Shown piece by piece: positions 1 through 6,636 of a DNA stretch of 64,000 nt. Both the position numbers and the translations under genes were made by a program. Every line of letters begins with the position of its first letter. Position 1 is the first letter of the stretch. Source of the stretch: Deltaproteobacteria bacterium (lineage in GTDB: Bacteria > Desulfobacterota > Binatia > HRBIN30 > JACQVA1); the NCBI GenBank assembly GCA_016178705.1, contig JACOST010000011.1, positions 1 to 64,000 of the forward strand, written 5' to 3'. Under the pieces are notes generated by a model that was not told where the DNA came from, ran no database searches, and saw nothing but the letters and a program-made list of their open reading frames with translations.

Positions 1-45
1 GATGAACTTGTCCTGCTTCAGGTTGTACGGTTTGTACCGCGCCAT
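1..45 (-). CDS. Transposase N-terminus (DUF772/IS1182-like), cut by window edge
   Basis: Only the first 15 codons lie in the window. The reverse strand reads MARYKPYNLKQDKFI from an ATG at 45-43. This is the kind of N-terminus I know from IS1182-type (DUF772) transposases, which begin MARYK-Y---QGKFIP. The start is preceded by purine-rich sequence. A GAGTTTTTCTACAGCCT stretch near 120-136 resembles the terminal inverted repeats of such elements and could be this element's end. The rest of the gene lies left of the window, so whether it is intact cannot be told. The assignment rests on a short match and is tentative. Confidence 0.4.
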   Translation of the reverse strand, partial: MARYKPYNLKQDKFI

Positions 46-211
46 CCGCCCCGCCCCATCCCCTCAGCCGCCTCCGCATCGAGACGCTGCTCGGTAACAC
101 TGATTCTACAGGACGTGCGGAGTTTTTCTACAGCCTCAACGAACGCCGTAGATCTCCGGCGCGGCCACCAGCGACATTGAGACGGTCGGGGCTCCCGCAG
201 GGTGTTTCGTT

Positions 212-233
212 GACATACCACATGTGGTATGTC
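212..233. promoter_or_regulatory. Perfect 22-bp palindrome, likely autoregulatory operator of the TA pair
   Basis: The half-site GACATACCACA is followed directly by its exact reverse complement, centred between 222 and 223. It lies 10 bases before the probable toxin start at 243 and overlaps a TTGACA (210-215). XRE-type antitoxins usually repress their own operon through such a palindrome, so the antitoxin at 574-888 is the likely ligand (inference). No good -10 box at normal spacing from the TTGACA was found. Confidence 0.65.
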
Positions 234-242
234 GGGACTCGG

Positions 243-605
243 ATGCCATGGGGAAGCGTTGAGCTGGAAGCGGAGGTGGCGGAATGGATCGAGGCGCTTT
301 CTGCTGCGGAGTTTGGTCGTGCGGAGTTCTACATCGACCTATTGGCAGACCGGGGACCGTTGCTGGATCAACCCTATACGCGGCAACTGCGGGGCAAACT
401 GCGAGAGCTGCGCTTCTATCTCGGCCCCCGCGGCGAGGCGATGCGGTTGTCCTACTACATTGCAGGGGGACGACGGATCATCCTGTTGACAGTGTTTCGC
501 AAGCAGCGGCGGCACGAGCGGGCGGAGATCGAACGGGCACATCAGGCAATGCAACGGTGTATAGAGGAGAGGCATGGCGCAGAAGACCGTGACGAAACGG
601 CGTAG
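243..605 (+). CDS. HigB/RelE-type toxin, phage Gp49-like family
   Basis: A predicted mRNA interferase of the RelE superfamily, 120 residues from the ATG at 243. The order of landmarks is typical of the Gp49-like (PF05973) family: an N-terminal VAEWIEAL helix, a middle GPLLDQPYTRQLRGKLRELRF stretch (the conserved L-ELR core), then a strand ILLTVFRKQ and a basic C-terminus. In-frame ATGs exist at 177 and 222, but 222 sits inside the palindrome, so 243 is preferred. The 3' end overlaps the downstream XRE gene by 32 bases. This toxin-first order is typical of HigBA and lets the pair be translated together. The catalytic residues were not verified individually. Confidence 0.75.
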   Translation: MPWGSVELEAEVAEWIEALSAAEFGRAEFYIDLLADRGPLLDQPYTRQLRGKLRELRFYLGPRGEAMRLSYYIAGGRRIILLTVFRKQRRHERAEIERAHQAMQRCIEERHGAEDRDETA

Positions 606-888
606 TTGGGCGAAGATCAAACGCACGAGAGCTGGCAGTGCACAACGGCGCGTCGGTTATCGGCAAGCCAAGGAAGCTTTCGAATTGGCGGAACGGGTGA
701 GGCAGGCGCGCGAACGCCTCGGTATCACGCAGGCGGAGCTAGCCGCCCGCATCGGCAGTACGCAGCCGGCAGTGGCGCGCCTCGAATCAGGAGGTAGTAC
801 CCCGAGTCTTGCCACGCTGCACCGAATCGCCGCCGCGCTCGGTTTGGAACTCGTGGTCGAACTGCGCGCGCGCCGGGCCGCTGCCTGA
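574..888 (+). CDS. XRE-family antitoxin (HigA-like)
   Basis: A 104-residue protein with a clear Cro/C1-type helix-turn-helix in the C-terminal half (TQAELAARIGSTQPAVARLE, then a conserved SGGSTPSLATLHRIAAALG). The N-terminus is basic (KTVTKRRSWAKIKR) and probably contributes to toxin binding. Antitoxins of this kind neutralise the partner toxin and repress the operon. The start lies inside the toxin gene (32-base overlap). The upstream palindrome at 212-233 is the natural candidate operator. The function is inferred from the domain and gene order. Confidence 0.8.
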   Translation: MAQKTVTKRRSWAKIKRTRAGSAQRRVGYRQAKEAFELAERVRQARERLGITQAELAARIGSTQPAVARLESGGSTPSLATLHRIAAALGLELVVELRARRAAA

Positions 889-944
889 CAATCGGAGCCG
901 ACTGGGGCTCGCCGTTCTCACCGCACATCATTGCGCGGGATGGA

Positions 945-1007
945 TCACGCGCGAACACGCTTCAACCAGTAGCCCGGTCGCCGGCCCTCATGGAAGACGA
1001 CCTTCAT
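945..1007 (-). pseudogene. ParE/RelE toxin remnant with internal deletion
   Basis: The ATG at 1007 overlaps the ancestral antitoxin stop (ATGA). It starts a 20-codon ORF: MKVVFHE, a normal toxin N-terminus, directly joined to GRRPGYWLKRVRA, which matches the extreme C-terminus of these toxins (the RRPGYW motif). The central 70 or so residues with the active site are missing, consistent with one in-frame deletion. It cannot encode a working toxin. Confidence 0.6.
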
Positions 1008-1236
1008 CGACGAAGAGCTGTGCGTACTCTCGCGAAGGCTTCTTCCGCCGGCACCCCCCGGGCCTTGCCCGACCGCAGTTCTTCGAGGCGACGCCCTGCT
1101 CGGCGAGCCAGAGTGCCTCGACGTCCGGATTGATCTCCTCGTCCAAGCTCGCGATGAGTTCTCGCGCAAGGCGAACACGCTCTTGCTCGGGCAATTCCAT
1201 TGCGCTGACTACGATCGCCTCAAAGCGAGCATCCAC
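1004..1236 (-). pseudogene. Addiction-module antitoxin, frameshifted
   Basis: From a GTG at 1236, preceded by GGGAGG, the frame reads DARFEAIVVSAMELPEQER then VRLARELIASLDEE and EALWLAE. This matches the N-terminal two-thirds of the 'addiction module component' antitoxin family (PF09720). The expected ending RRLEELRSGKARG-VPAEEAFARV is present but in another frame, ending at a TGA that overlaps the toxin remnant's ATG. A small indel just after the LWLAE codons therefore breaks the gene; in the original frame it runs on as an unrelated tail to 988. Decay is the likelier reading because the partner toxin is also broken. A sequencing error would be the alternative. Confidence 0.6.
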
Positions 1237-1239
1237 TCC

Positions 1240-1659
1240 CAAATCCTCCCGCGCCGCGCCACTCTGGCTCTTCGGTTCGAGCAAATCCCAGAGGTTGCCA
1301 TACAGATCTTTGAACACGGCGAGCGTGCCATACGGCTCGTTCTTCGGCTCGCGAACGAAGACGATACCCTGCGCCTTGTAGTGCTCGTAGTCCCTCCAGA
1401 AGCTGTCCGTGTAGAGGAATAGGAACACCCGACCGCCCGTTTGTGCGCCGATACGTGACTCCTGCTCTGGAGTTGACGCCTTCGCAAGCACAAGGCGAGA
1501 CTCACTCGCACCCGGGGGCGTGATGACAACCCATTGCTTCCTTTGCTCGGAGACGAATTAGTCTTCGACAAAAAGGAATCCCAGCTTGCCAACAAAGAAG
1601 TCGAGCGCTTCGTCGTAGTCGCGAACGACGAGTGAGACCAAACCGAGAGATTGCTTCAT
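1240..1659 (-). pseudogene. Glyoxalase/bleomycin-resistance (VOC) protein, nonsense-mutated
   Basis: The ATG at 1659 opens with MKQSLGLVSLVVRDYDEALD, and the frame continues FFVGKLGFLFVED, a typical VOC N-terminus. A TAA at 1560-1558 then interrupts it. The same frame resumes with FVSEQRKQWVVITPPG and later GGRVFLFLYTDSFWRDY and YGTLAVFKDLYGNLWDLLEP, the expected second half with its metal-site glutamate. No stop follows before the antitoxin remnant, so the original 3' end is also blurred. The substrate cannot be told. Confidence 0.65.
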
Positions 1660-1670
1660 CCGTGGCACGT

Positions 1671-2483
1671 TCAACGGCTTGGAGATGAGCCGCGCGTTCC
1701 CTTCGCGTCCGCATCCATCGGGGTAGGTCTTCGCGAAACCGGGAATGAATTGGCTGTGTCTCGTTTGATGATGCCAGACAATCTCTTGAGCGTAGCCAGA
1801 GCCCGATCGAAGTACTTGCGATCGACTCCGATTGGATCGCCCACCTGTCCGCGACGTTTCGACCCAGCCTTCGCCAGGTAGATGAGATTGACAATTCCAG
1901 TGCTGTGGACCAACAGGTCGCGAGTCGCCTTGATCTCAATGTATCTTTCGAACTCCGGCGCAGTTGTATCAACGCCGACAACTTCCCCCACGTAGGCGAG
2001 GTACGCATGCGGTGCACCGTACATTACTGAGTTCAGATGCCCGTCTATGGCCTTTTGCAGTGCGTCTTCGATACTGTCAGCCCTGAGAAGAAGTTCGGTG
2101 GGAACCGTCTTGCATGGTGCGACCCCGTGCACGGCAATGCCCAACTTCTGCGGATACTCCACAAATACGAGCTTCAGAACCTCCGCAATGAGAGACTCAA
2201 ACCGCGAGACTGCCATGACTAGAAATGCTTCGTAAAGCGATCCGTTCATGAACCGGTGATATATGTTCTTCAGCTCCTGGTCTGTTCGCTTCGCAAATTT
2301 GACTCGGTCGACCGCGGGGACGTAGTAGCGCCGATCCTTGCGATGCGTGGAATGCTCGTAGTCCTCTTTCGCGTCCTTTAGCAGCGGCAGGACTTGGTTG
2401 AGAAAGATGTGCACATCGTTCATTTCGCGCACGAACCGATACTGGAGGCCTGCGATTCGCAAGGCAAGTGGACGCTTTGCCAT
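1671..2483 (-). CDS. HEPN-like protein, possible RNase (defence/TA type)
   Basis: A 270-residue soluble, helix-rich protein of no exact family I can name. Near residue 190 it has RDLLVH followed by hydrophobic sequence, an Rx4H motif of the kind found at the RNase site of HEPN domains. The preceding segment (LYEAFLVMAVSRFESLIAEVLKL) is a helix of the type seen in MAE_28990-like HEPN proteins. The start has AGGGA six bases before the ATG. Base composition looks lower in GC than the genes to its right, and its neighbours are decayed accessory genes, so horizontal origin is likely. No nucleotidyltransferase (MNT) partner lies next to it. A role in abortive infection is only a guess. Confidence 0.5.
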   Translation of the reverse strand: MAKRPLALRIAGLQYRFVREMNDVHIFLNQVLPLLKDAKEDYEHSTHRKDRRYYVPAVDRVKFAKRTDQELKNIYHRFMNGSLYEAFLVMAVSRFESLIAEVLKLVFVEYPQKLGIAVHGVAPCKTVPTELLLRADSIEDALQKAIDGHLNSVMYGAPHAYLAYVGEVVGVDTTAPEFERYIEIKATRDLLVHSTGIVNLIYLAKAGSKRRGQVGDPIGVDRKYFDRALATLKRLSGIIKRDTANSFPVSRRPTPMDADAKGTRGSSPSR

Positions 2484-2811
2484 CAGACATCCCTGACTTC
2501 TGACGGTTGGTAGCCTTGGGCCCTAACCCCATTGGTTCCACGCAGCACTTCGAAGCAACTGGGTCTGCATCCCGCTTCCGATTTCCTCTTGAGGATCGGC
2601 GTGGCAAACCCAGTCTGAAACACTCCCATTACTGGCTTCCTCATCGGACCTAGCATGTACTTGACCGGTCTGTGTAATGCGGCCACCGTTGCAGGGCTCG
2701 CAACATAGCACCGGTAGCGCGCGGGGCCCAAACGACTGGAAACCTCTTCTGCCACTAGCGCCGATCGCCCGGATTGGGCACCGCGCCCGCTCTGCGATTG
2801 AGTACGTGGTC
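2484..2811. other. 328-bp gap without a supported gene
   Basis: No convincing coding signal is present. A 57-codon minus-strand ORF (about 2656-2483) ends in a TGA that overlaps the ATG of the HEPN-like gene, but it has no recognisable domain and no clear ribosome binding site. The gap marks the border between the accessory patch on the left and the GC-rich core genes on the right. Confidence 0.4.
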
Positions 2812-3594
2812 CTACAGCGACAGACGGGCGATCAATGCCATCAGTGGAGTGTGCAGCACACCATTGCTCGCGATCAAACCTGAGCGAATCGTCTCCCGCT
2901 GATTGAAGCGCAGGGGCTGGCCGTCGCGATCGGTCATGCGGCCGCCGGCTTCGGTGATCAGCAACGTGCCGGCGCAGATGTCCCACTCGTTCTTGGGGGT
3001 GAGGCTGAAGGTCGCGTCGGCGCGTCCCGCTGCCACGAGCGCGAGCTTGAACGCGACGCTGCCGGTGAGTGCCACTCGCATGTGCGGTTTGAACGCGTCC
3101 CATTCGCCGCGTTTGTCTTCAGAGCGGCTGGCGAGCACGCGGGCGTTGTTCAAGTTCGCTTCGGTGCTGACCCGCACGCGCTCGCCGTTCACGCTCGTGC
3201 CGCCGCCGCGCTCCGCGGCGAATACTTCGTCGCGAATCGGATCGTAGCTGACAGCAACGATCGGCTCGCCCTGTTCGACCAGCGAGATGCAGACGCAGAA
3301 CTCCGGCACATGCTGCACGAACTCCTTGGTGCCATCGAGCGGATCGACAATCCACACGCGCGACTGACTCAGGCGCTGCGGATTGTCGCGGGTCTCCTCC
3401 GACAACCAGCCGTCGCCGGGAAACGCGGCGTGGATGATCGTCTGGACACGTTCGTTGGCCTGCAGGTCCGCTTCAGTGACGGGATTGTCGTGCCCCTTCG
3501 AGCGCACTTCGAAGGGCGTGTCGTAGATCGCGCGGATCACGGCGCCGGCGGCGCGCGCGGCCGCGACCGCGACTTCGAGTTCGCGGCGGGGCAT
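2812..3594 (-). CDS. cysQ: 3'(2'),5'-bisphosphate nucleotidase / inositol monophosphatase family
   Basis: A Mg-dependent phosphatase of the inositol monophosphatase fold, 260 residues. CysQ members hydrolyse 3'-phosphoadenosine 5'-phosphate left over from sulfate assimilation. All metal-site motifs are visible: GWLSEETRD (metal-site glutamate), VDPLDGTKEF and EWDICAGTLLITEAGG. The GTKEF variant and the size favour CysQ over a generic inositol monophosphatase. The ATG at 3594 overlaps the stop of the upstream deoxyhypusine-synthase-like gene (TGATG), so the two are translationally coupled; longer in-frame starts would run into that gene. The substrate is inferred from motifs. Confidence 0.8.
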   Translation of the reverse strand: MPRRELEVAVAAARAAGAVIRAIYDTPFEVRSKGHDNPVTEADLQANERVQTIIHAAFPGDGWLSEETRDNPQRLSQSRVWIVDPLDGTKEFVQHVPEFCVCISLVEQGEPIVAVSYDPIRDEVFAAERGGGTSVNGERVRVSTEANLNNARVLASRSEDKRGEWDAFKPHMRVALTGSVAFKLALVAAGRADATFSLTPKNEWDICAGTLLITEAGGRMTDRDGQPLRFNQRETIRSGLIASNGVLHTPLMALIARLSL

Positions 3595-4694
3595 CACTTC
3601 GCCGCGCGCGCGGCTTCGTACTCGCGCGTCAGGTTCGCCAACAATTGGTCGCGCCGATCGTACAAACGCCGCGGCGGACGCGGCGCGTGGTTGGCGAGCG
3701 CGTAGGCGGTGAGGATCGGCAGCGCAACCGTGGTGTCGAGGTAACAGACAACCGTATCGGGCAACGCGTTGGGATCGATCTTGCCCCAACTCACCGCTTC
3801 GCCCGGCGTCGCGCCCGACAACCCGCCAGTGTCGGGCCGGGCGTCGGTGATTTGGATGAAGAAGTCGTGACCCTTCTCTTCGATGCCAAGCACTTCCTGA
3901 ATCTGCGGCTCGGTCTGCAACACAAAATTCTTCGGCGAGCCGCCACCGAGCATCAGTACGCCGCTGCGGCCACTACTCCGCTTTGCCTCCAACACAATCG
4001 CCGCGGTCTCGTTCACGTCGCGCGAGACGTCAAAGGCCAACTGGTTTCCCGCGAGCGCCAGCGCGGCGACGTTCATCCCGATCGAGCTGTCGCCCGGCGA
4101 CGATGTGTAGATCGGCACGCCGTGTTCGTGCGCCGCCGCCAGCAACGACTTGTTGCCAACGCCGAGCACGCGTTCGCGTTCGCGCACGTAAGCACCGACG
4201 CGATAGTGAAACTCCGCCGTGCTCATCGCCCGCTGGAACTCCGGCGCTGCGATCACTTGTCGATAGAACGCGTCGGTTTCGAGCAGCACCGTGTAGTCGA
4301 AGAAAATATCGTAGATGCGGACGACACCTTCTTCGCGCAACGTGACGTCGTTGACGAAGGGCGTACCCACATGCATCGCCAGGCCAATGCCGAAGTGGGT
4401 GTCGTGATAGAGATTGGCGCCGGTGCTGACGATCCAGTCGATCATGCCGGCCTCGATCAACGGAATGATCGCCGCGATGCCCAGCCCGGCGGGGGTGAGC
4501 GCGCCGGTGAGACTCACGCCGATGGTCACGTCCGGCTCCAACATCTTGCGCGCGAAGAGCTGGCAGGCTTCGCGCAGACGCGCCGCGTTGTAAGCGAGAA
4601 ACGTGCGATCGACGAGGTCGGTCAGCGACAGCGACGCGTCGATGGGTTGCGGATCGATGCGGCGGCTGTGCGCAAGCCGCGAAGCCTTGGCCAT
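3594..4694 (-). CDS. Deoxyhypusine synthase-like protein
   Basis: A 366-residue NAD-binding enzyme of the deoxyhypusine synthase superfamily. Family landmarks in order: [49 protein letters not shown] (the lysine aligning with the aminobutyl-carrier lysine of eukaryotic enzymes) and [18 protein letters not shown], close to the eukaryotic DEAVSWGKI motif. Bacteria lack eIF5A, so the bacterial members are thought to use other acceptors, for instance putrescine to form homospermidine. The keeping of the lysine suggests an active transferase. It heads a coupled pair with the CysQ-like gene. A second protein with loosely similar motifs lies at 39528-40466. Confidence 0.85.
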   Translation of the reverse strand: MAKASRLAHSRRIDPQPIDASLSLTDLVDRTFLAYNAARLREACQLFARKMLEPDVTIGVSLTGALTPAGLGIAAIIPLIEAGMIDWIVSTGANLYHDTHFGIGLAMHVGTPFVNDVTLREEGVVRIYDIFFDYTVLLETDAFYRQVIAAPEFQRAMSTAEFHYRVGAYVRERERVLGVGNKSLLAAAHEHGVPIYTSSPGDSSIGMNVAALALAGNQLAFDVSRDVNETAAIVLEAKRSSGRSGVLMLGGGSPKNFVLQTEPQIQEVLGIEEKGHDFFIQITDARPDTGGLSGATPGEAVSWGKIDPNALPDTVVCYLDTTVALPILTAYALANHAPRPPRRLYDRRDQLLANLTREYEAARAAK

Positions 4695-4775
4695 TTCCTG
4701 TGTCTCCCTCAGTGCGTATCGGCGATGGACTTGCGGCTCCTACCACCTTCGGTTCTGGCGGACAACGACGTGAGT

Positions 4776-4860
4776 TCGTGACTCGTGACTCGATTGAACG
4801 CTCACAAGGAGGATCACGACTCACCGATCACGCTTCACCCTTCACGTCTCACGCTTCACG
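4776..4860. repeat. Short-period CTCACG/TTCACG-like repeats
   Basis: The gap before the minus-strand gene at 4867-5460 is built of near-repeats of CGTGACTC on one side and TTCACG/TCACGCTTCAC on the other, so the two halves are partly inverted. The period is too short and irregular for CRISPR. Similar CGAGTCACGAGTCACG sequence occurs near 46787-46802, so this is probably a dispersed simple repeat. Confidence 0.45.
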
Positions 4861-4866
4861 CCGCCA

Positions 4867-5460
4867 TCACTGCATCCGCGTCGGCTGCCGCGACGATTGG
4901 ATCTCGACGATGAGTTGGCGTAGCGCGGCGTGCAGCTCACGGCGGTTCTGCGTGAGCTGTTGCGCCAGCTCGCGATGACGGCGGTCGCCGGCGTTGCGGC
5001 TGACGAAGTAACGGCGCTGCAGGTCGCTGCGTTCGTTGAGCAGGCGGTCCACCTTCGCGAGCGAGAACAGGCGCACGGTGCCGCCTTGCACGTCCTCGGT
5101 GACCGCCAGCAAGCGGCTCAACAATCCGGTGTGATGGTTCACCACCATGCTGGCGAGGCTGCGGCTGCGGATAGGGGACAAGAAGAACGCCGCCTGAAAC
5201 TCGCGCAGCGCACCGTCGAGGTCGCCGCGCTCGCGCAGCACATCGCCGCGACGCGCGCGCTCGACGTAGCGATTGATGCGCCAGCGCTCGAGGTTGGCGA
5301 TCACACCGCCGTTGACGGGCAAGCGGGTCGGCGCGCGCGACGAGGCGCGCGCACTCGTAGCCAGGCTCGCCCGCACCGCGTTGTACAGCACCGCGACGAG
5401 GTAGAGCAGCACACCGACGCCGGCGAACACCAGCACGGTTGCGAGCAACGCGCTCAGCAT
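4867..5460 (-). CDS. Membrane-anchored protein with TPR-like segment
   Basis: 197 residues. The first 28 or so form one membrane segment (LLATVLVFAGVGVLLYLVAV) and the rest is soluble, basic and helical. Residues about 70-95 (RARRGDVLRERGDLDGALREFQAAFF) look like a single TPR-like hairpin. The C-terminal half (LLNERSDLQRRYF, then LAQQLTQNRRELHAALRQLI) is likely coiled coil. I recognise no family. The start overlaps the 3' end of the deacetylase gene by 7 bases, so the two are co-transcribed. A structural or scaffolding role is possible but unproven. Confidence 0.6.
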   Translation of the reverse strand: MLSALLATVLVFAGVGVLLYLVAVLYNAVRASLATSARASSRAPTRLPVNGGVIANLERWRINRYVERARRGDVLRERGDLDGALREFQAAFFLSPIRSRSLASMVVNHHTGLLSRLLAVTEDVQGGTVRLFSLAKVDRLLNERSDLQRRYFVSRNAGDRRHRELAQQLTQNRRELHAALRQLIVEIQSSRQPTRMQ

Positions 5461-6329
5461 GGGGTCAGGCGGCGCTGCACTTCGCGCAGAGCCCGGTAGC
5501 CGATCAGTGTGATGCCAAGATCAGCCAGAAGTGACTTGGTGGCAGGAGCGGTAAAGAAATCAAAATCGGCGCGGCGCTGGCGCCAGGAGTCACTCATCGC
5601 TTGCATCTCGGGGGCGTCGTAGGCCGCGTGAATGTAGAGTTCGCTCACCCCCGGGCGGAGTTGCTTGAGCAACTTTGTCCAGAAGCTCGGCGTGGCCTCG
5701 GGCCGCGGCGGTCCGCCGACGTAGAAGTAATCCGGGCGCAGCACCCCCAGATGATCCGCCTGATCGACGATCGCTCCGAAGCCCATGTCGCGCAGTCGCT
5801 CGCCGCGCACCATCCGAATCGGCAACTGGTACTCCGCCGCCAGGCGGACGTAGAGGGCGTGATAGTTCACGTCGAGCTGCAACGTGCCCATGTGCGAATC
5901 GAGGTGCGTGACGTCGACACCAGCCGCCAACGCAGCATTGATTTGCGCGCGCGTCTCGGCTTCCACTTCGTCGAGTCGCGCGTGCGCGTAAACGGCTTCA
6001 GTGGTGCGATGCAGGTGCCCGCCGCTATCAACCATCGACGGCACGGCCGAACGCCCAAGCAGCGGACCCCACTTGTAGCGTTCCCACTCGCTGGTGTGGG
6101 TGACGTGCACTCCCAGATCCGCATCGCGGCGACGGTGCCCAAACTCGACGGCTTCGGCGAACCACGGACACGGCACCATGATGGTGGCCGAGCAGAACGC
6201 GCCCTGTTCCAAGCCGGCGACGGTCGCGGCGTTTTCGGCATGGCACATGCCGAAGTCGTCGGCATTGATGATCAGCAACCGCGCGTCGGCAGGATGCCCC
6301 AGCAACTCTGTGAGTGGCCGCGTCGACAT
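5454..6329 (-). CDS. YdjC/ChbG-family carbohydrate deacetylase
   Basis: A 291-residue metal-dependent deacetylase-like protein. The metal-site motifs are present: LLIINADDFGMCH near the N-terminus (the paired aspartates), LGVHVTHTSEW and THLDSHMGTLQ (histidines). Family members remove acetyl groups from small N-acetylated sugars. The ATG at 6329 is chosen because the family normally starts 15-25 residues before the ADDFG motif; the ORF extends upstream into intergenic palindromic sequence. It overlaps the downstream membrane-protein gene by 7 bases. There is no signal peptide, so it acts in the cytoplasm. The substrate is unknown. Confidence 0.8.
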   Translation of the reverse strand: MSTRPLTELLGHPADARLLIINADDFGMCHAENAATVAGLEQGAFCSATIMVPCPWFAEAVEFGHRRRDADLGVHVTHTSEWERYKWGPLLGRSAVPSMVDSGGHLHRTTEAVYAHARLDEVEAETRAQINAALAAGVDVTHLDSHMGTLQLDVNYHALYVRLAAEYQLPIRMVRGERLRDMGFGAIVDQADHLGVLRPDYFYVGGPPRPEATPSFWTKLLKQLRPGVSELYIHAAYDAPEMQAMSDSWRQRRADFDFFTAPATKSLLADLGITLIGYRALREVQRRLTPC

Positions 6330-6476
6330 GGCAATAGATCGCGGCCAGCCATAGCACCTTTTGATGAGGTGGCAAATTGTGTGACGATCGCCGATCGCGT
6401 ATTCCCTCTTGCGCCACGTCGGTCCATTTCTGTCCTGGCGATGTGCTATACGTCCGTTGACAAAGTGCGGCGCGCC

Positions 6477-6580
6477 CTTCGAGACGGCGCCTCGCGCCTC
6501 CTCAGGACGAGCGGGAAAACGTTGTGGCAAAAAGGGGAGAACCGCTCATGCTGAGGAGCGCCGACAGGCGCGTCTCGAAG
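6477..6580. repeat. Dispersed palindrome family A, copy 1
   Basis: An imperfect inverted repeat of about 38-bp arms (6477-6514 and 6542-6580) around a 27-base centre. The outer ends are CTTCGAGACG and CGTCTCGAAG; the inner ends are CCTCAGGACGAGCGG and CCGCTCATGCTGAGG. A second copy with the same arms but a different centre lies at 55312-55414. It sits in the 307-bp gap between the deacetylase gene and the hotdog gene, which holds nothing else I could identify. It looks like a REP/MITE-type element without coding capacity. Confidence 0.8.
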
Positions 6581-6636
6581 CATGCGGGTTCTTCAACGGG
6601 CTGCTATACGCGATCGGCGATTTGCGCGGAGGATCT

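Noticed and set aside
210-238. TTGACA as a -35 box of the HigBA-like promoter
   Set aside because: No acceptable -10 hexamer lies 16-19 bases downstream. The TTGACA may simply be part of the palindrome region.
2483-2656. 57-codon minus-strand ORF whose stop overlaps the start of the HEPN-like gene
   Set aside because: The TGATG overlap is suggestive, but there is no domain, no clear ribosome binding site and the composition is not gene-like.
3645-4781. 378-codon plus-strand ORF opposite the deoxyhypusine-synthase-like gene
   Set aside because: Its protein is rich in R, H, V, D with no domain, and the opposite strand holds a strong enzyme match. It is a GC-rich antisense shadow.
4776-4860. 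Repeated CTCACG/TTCACG units as a possible CRISPR array
   Set aside because: Units are 6-10 bases, irregular, partly inverted and without spacers of constant length.
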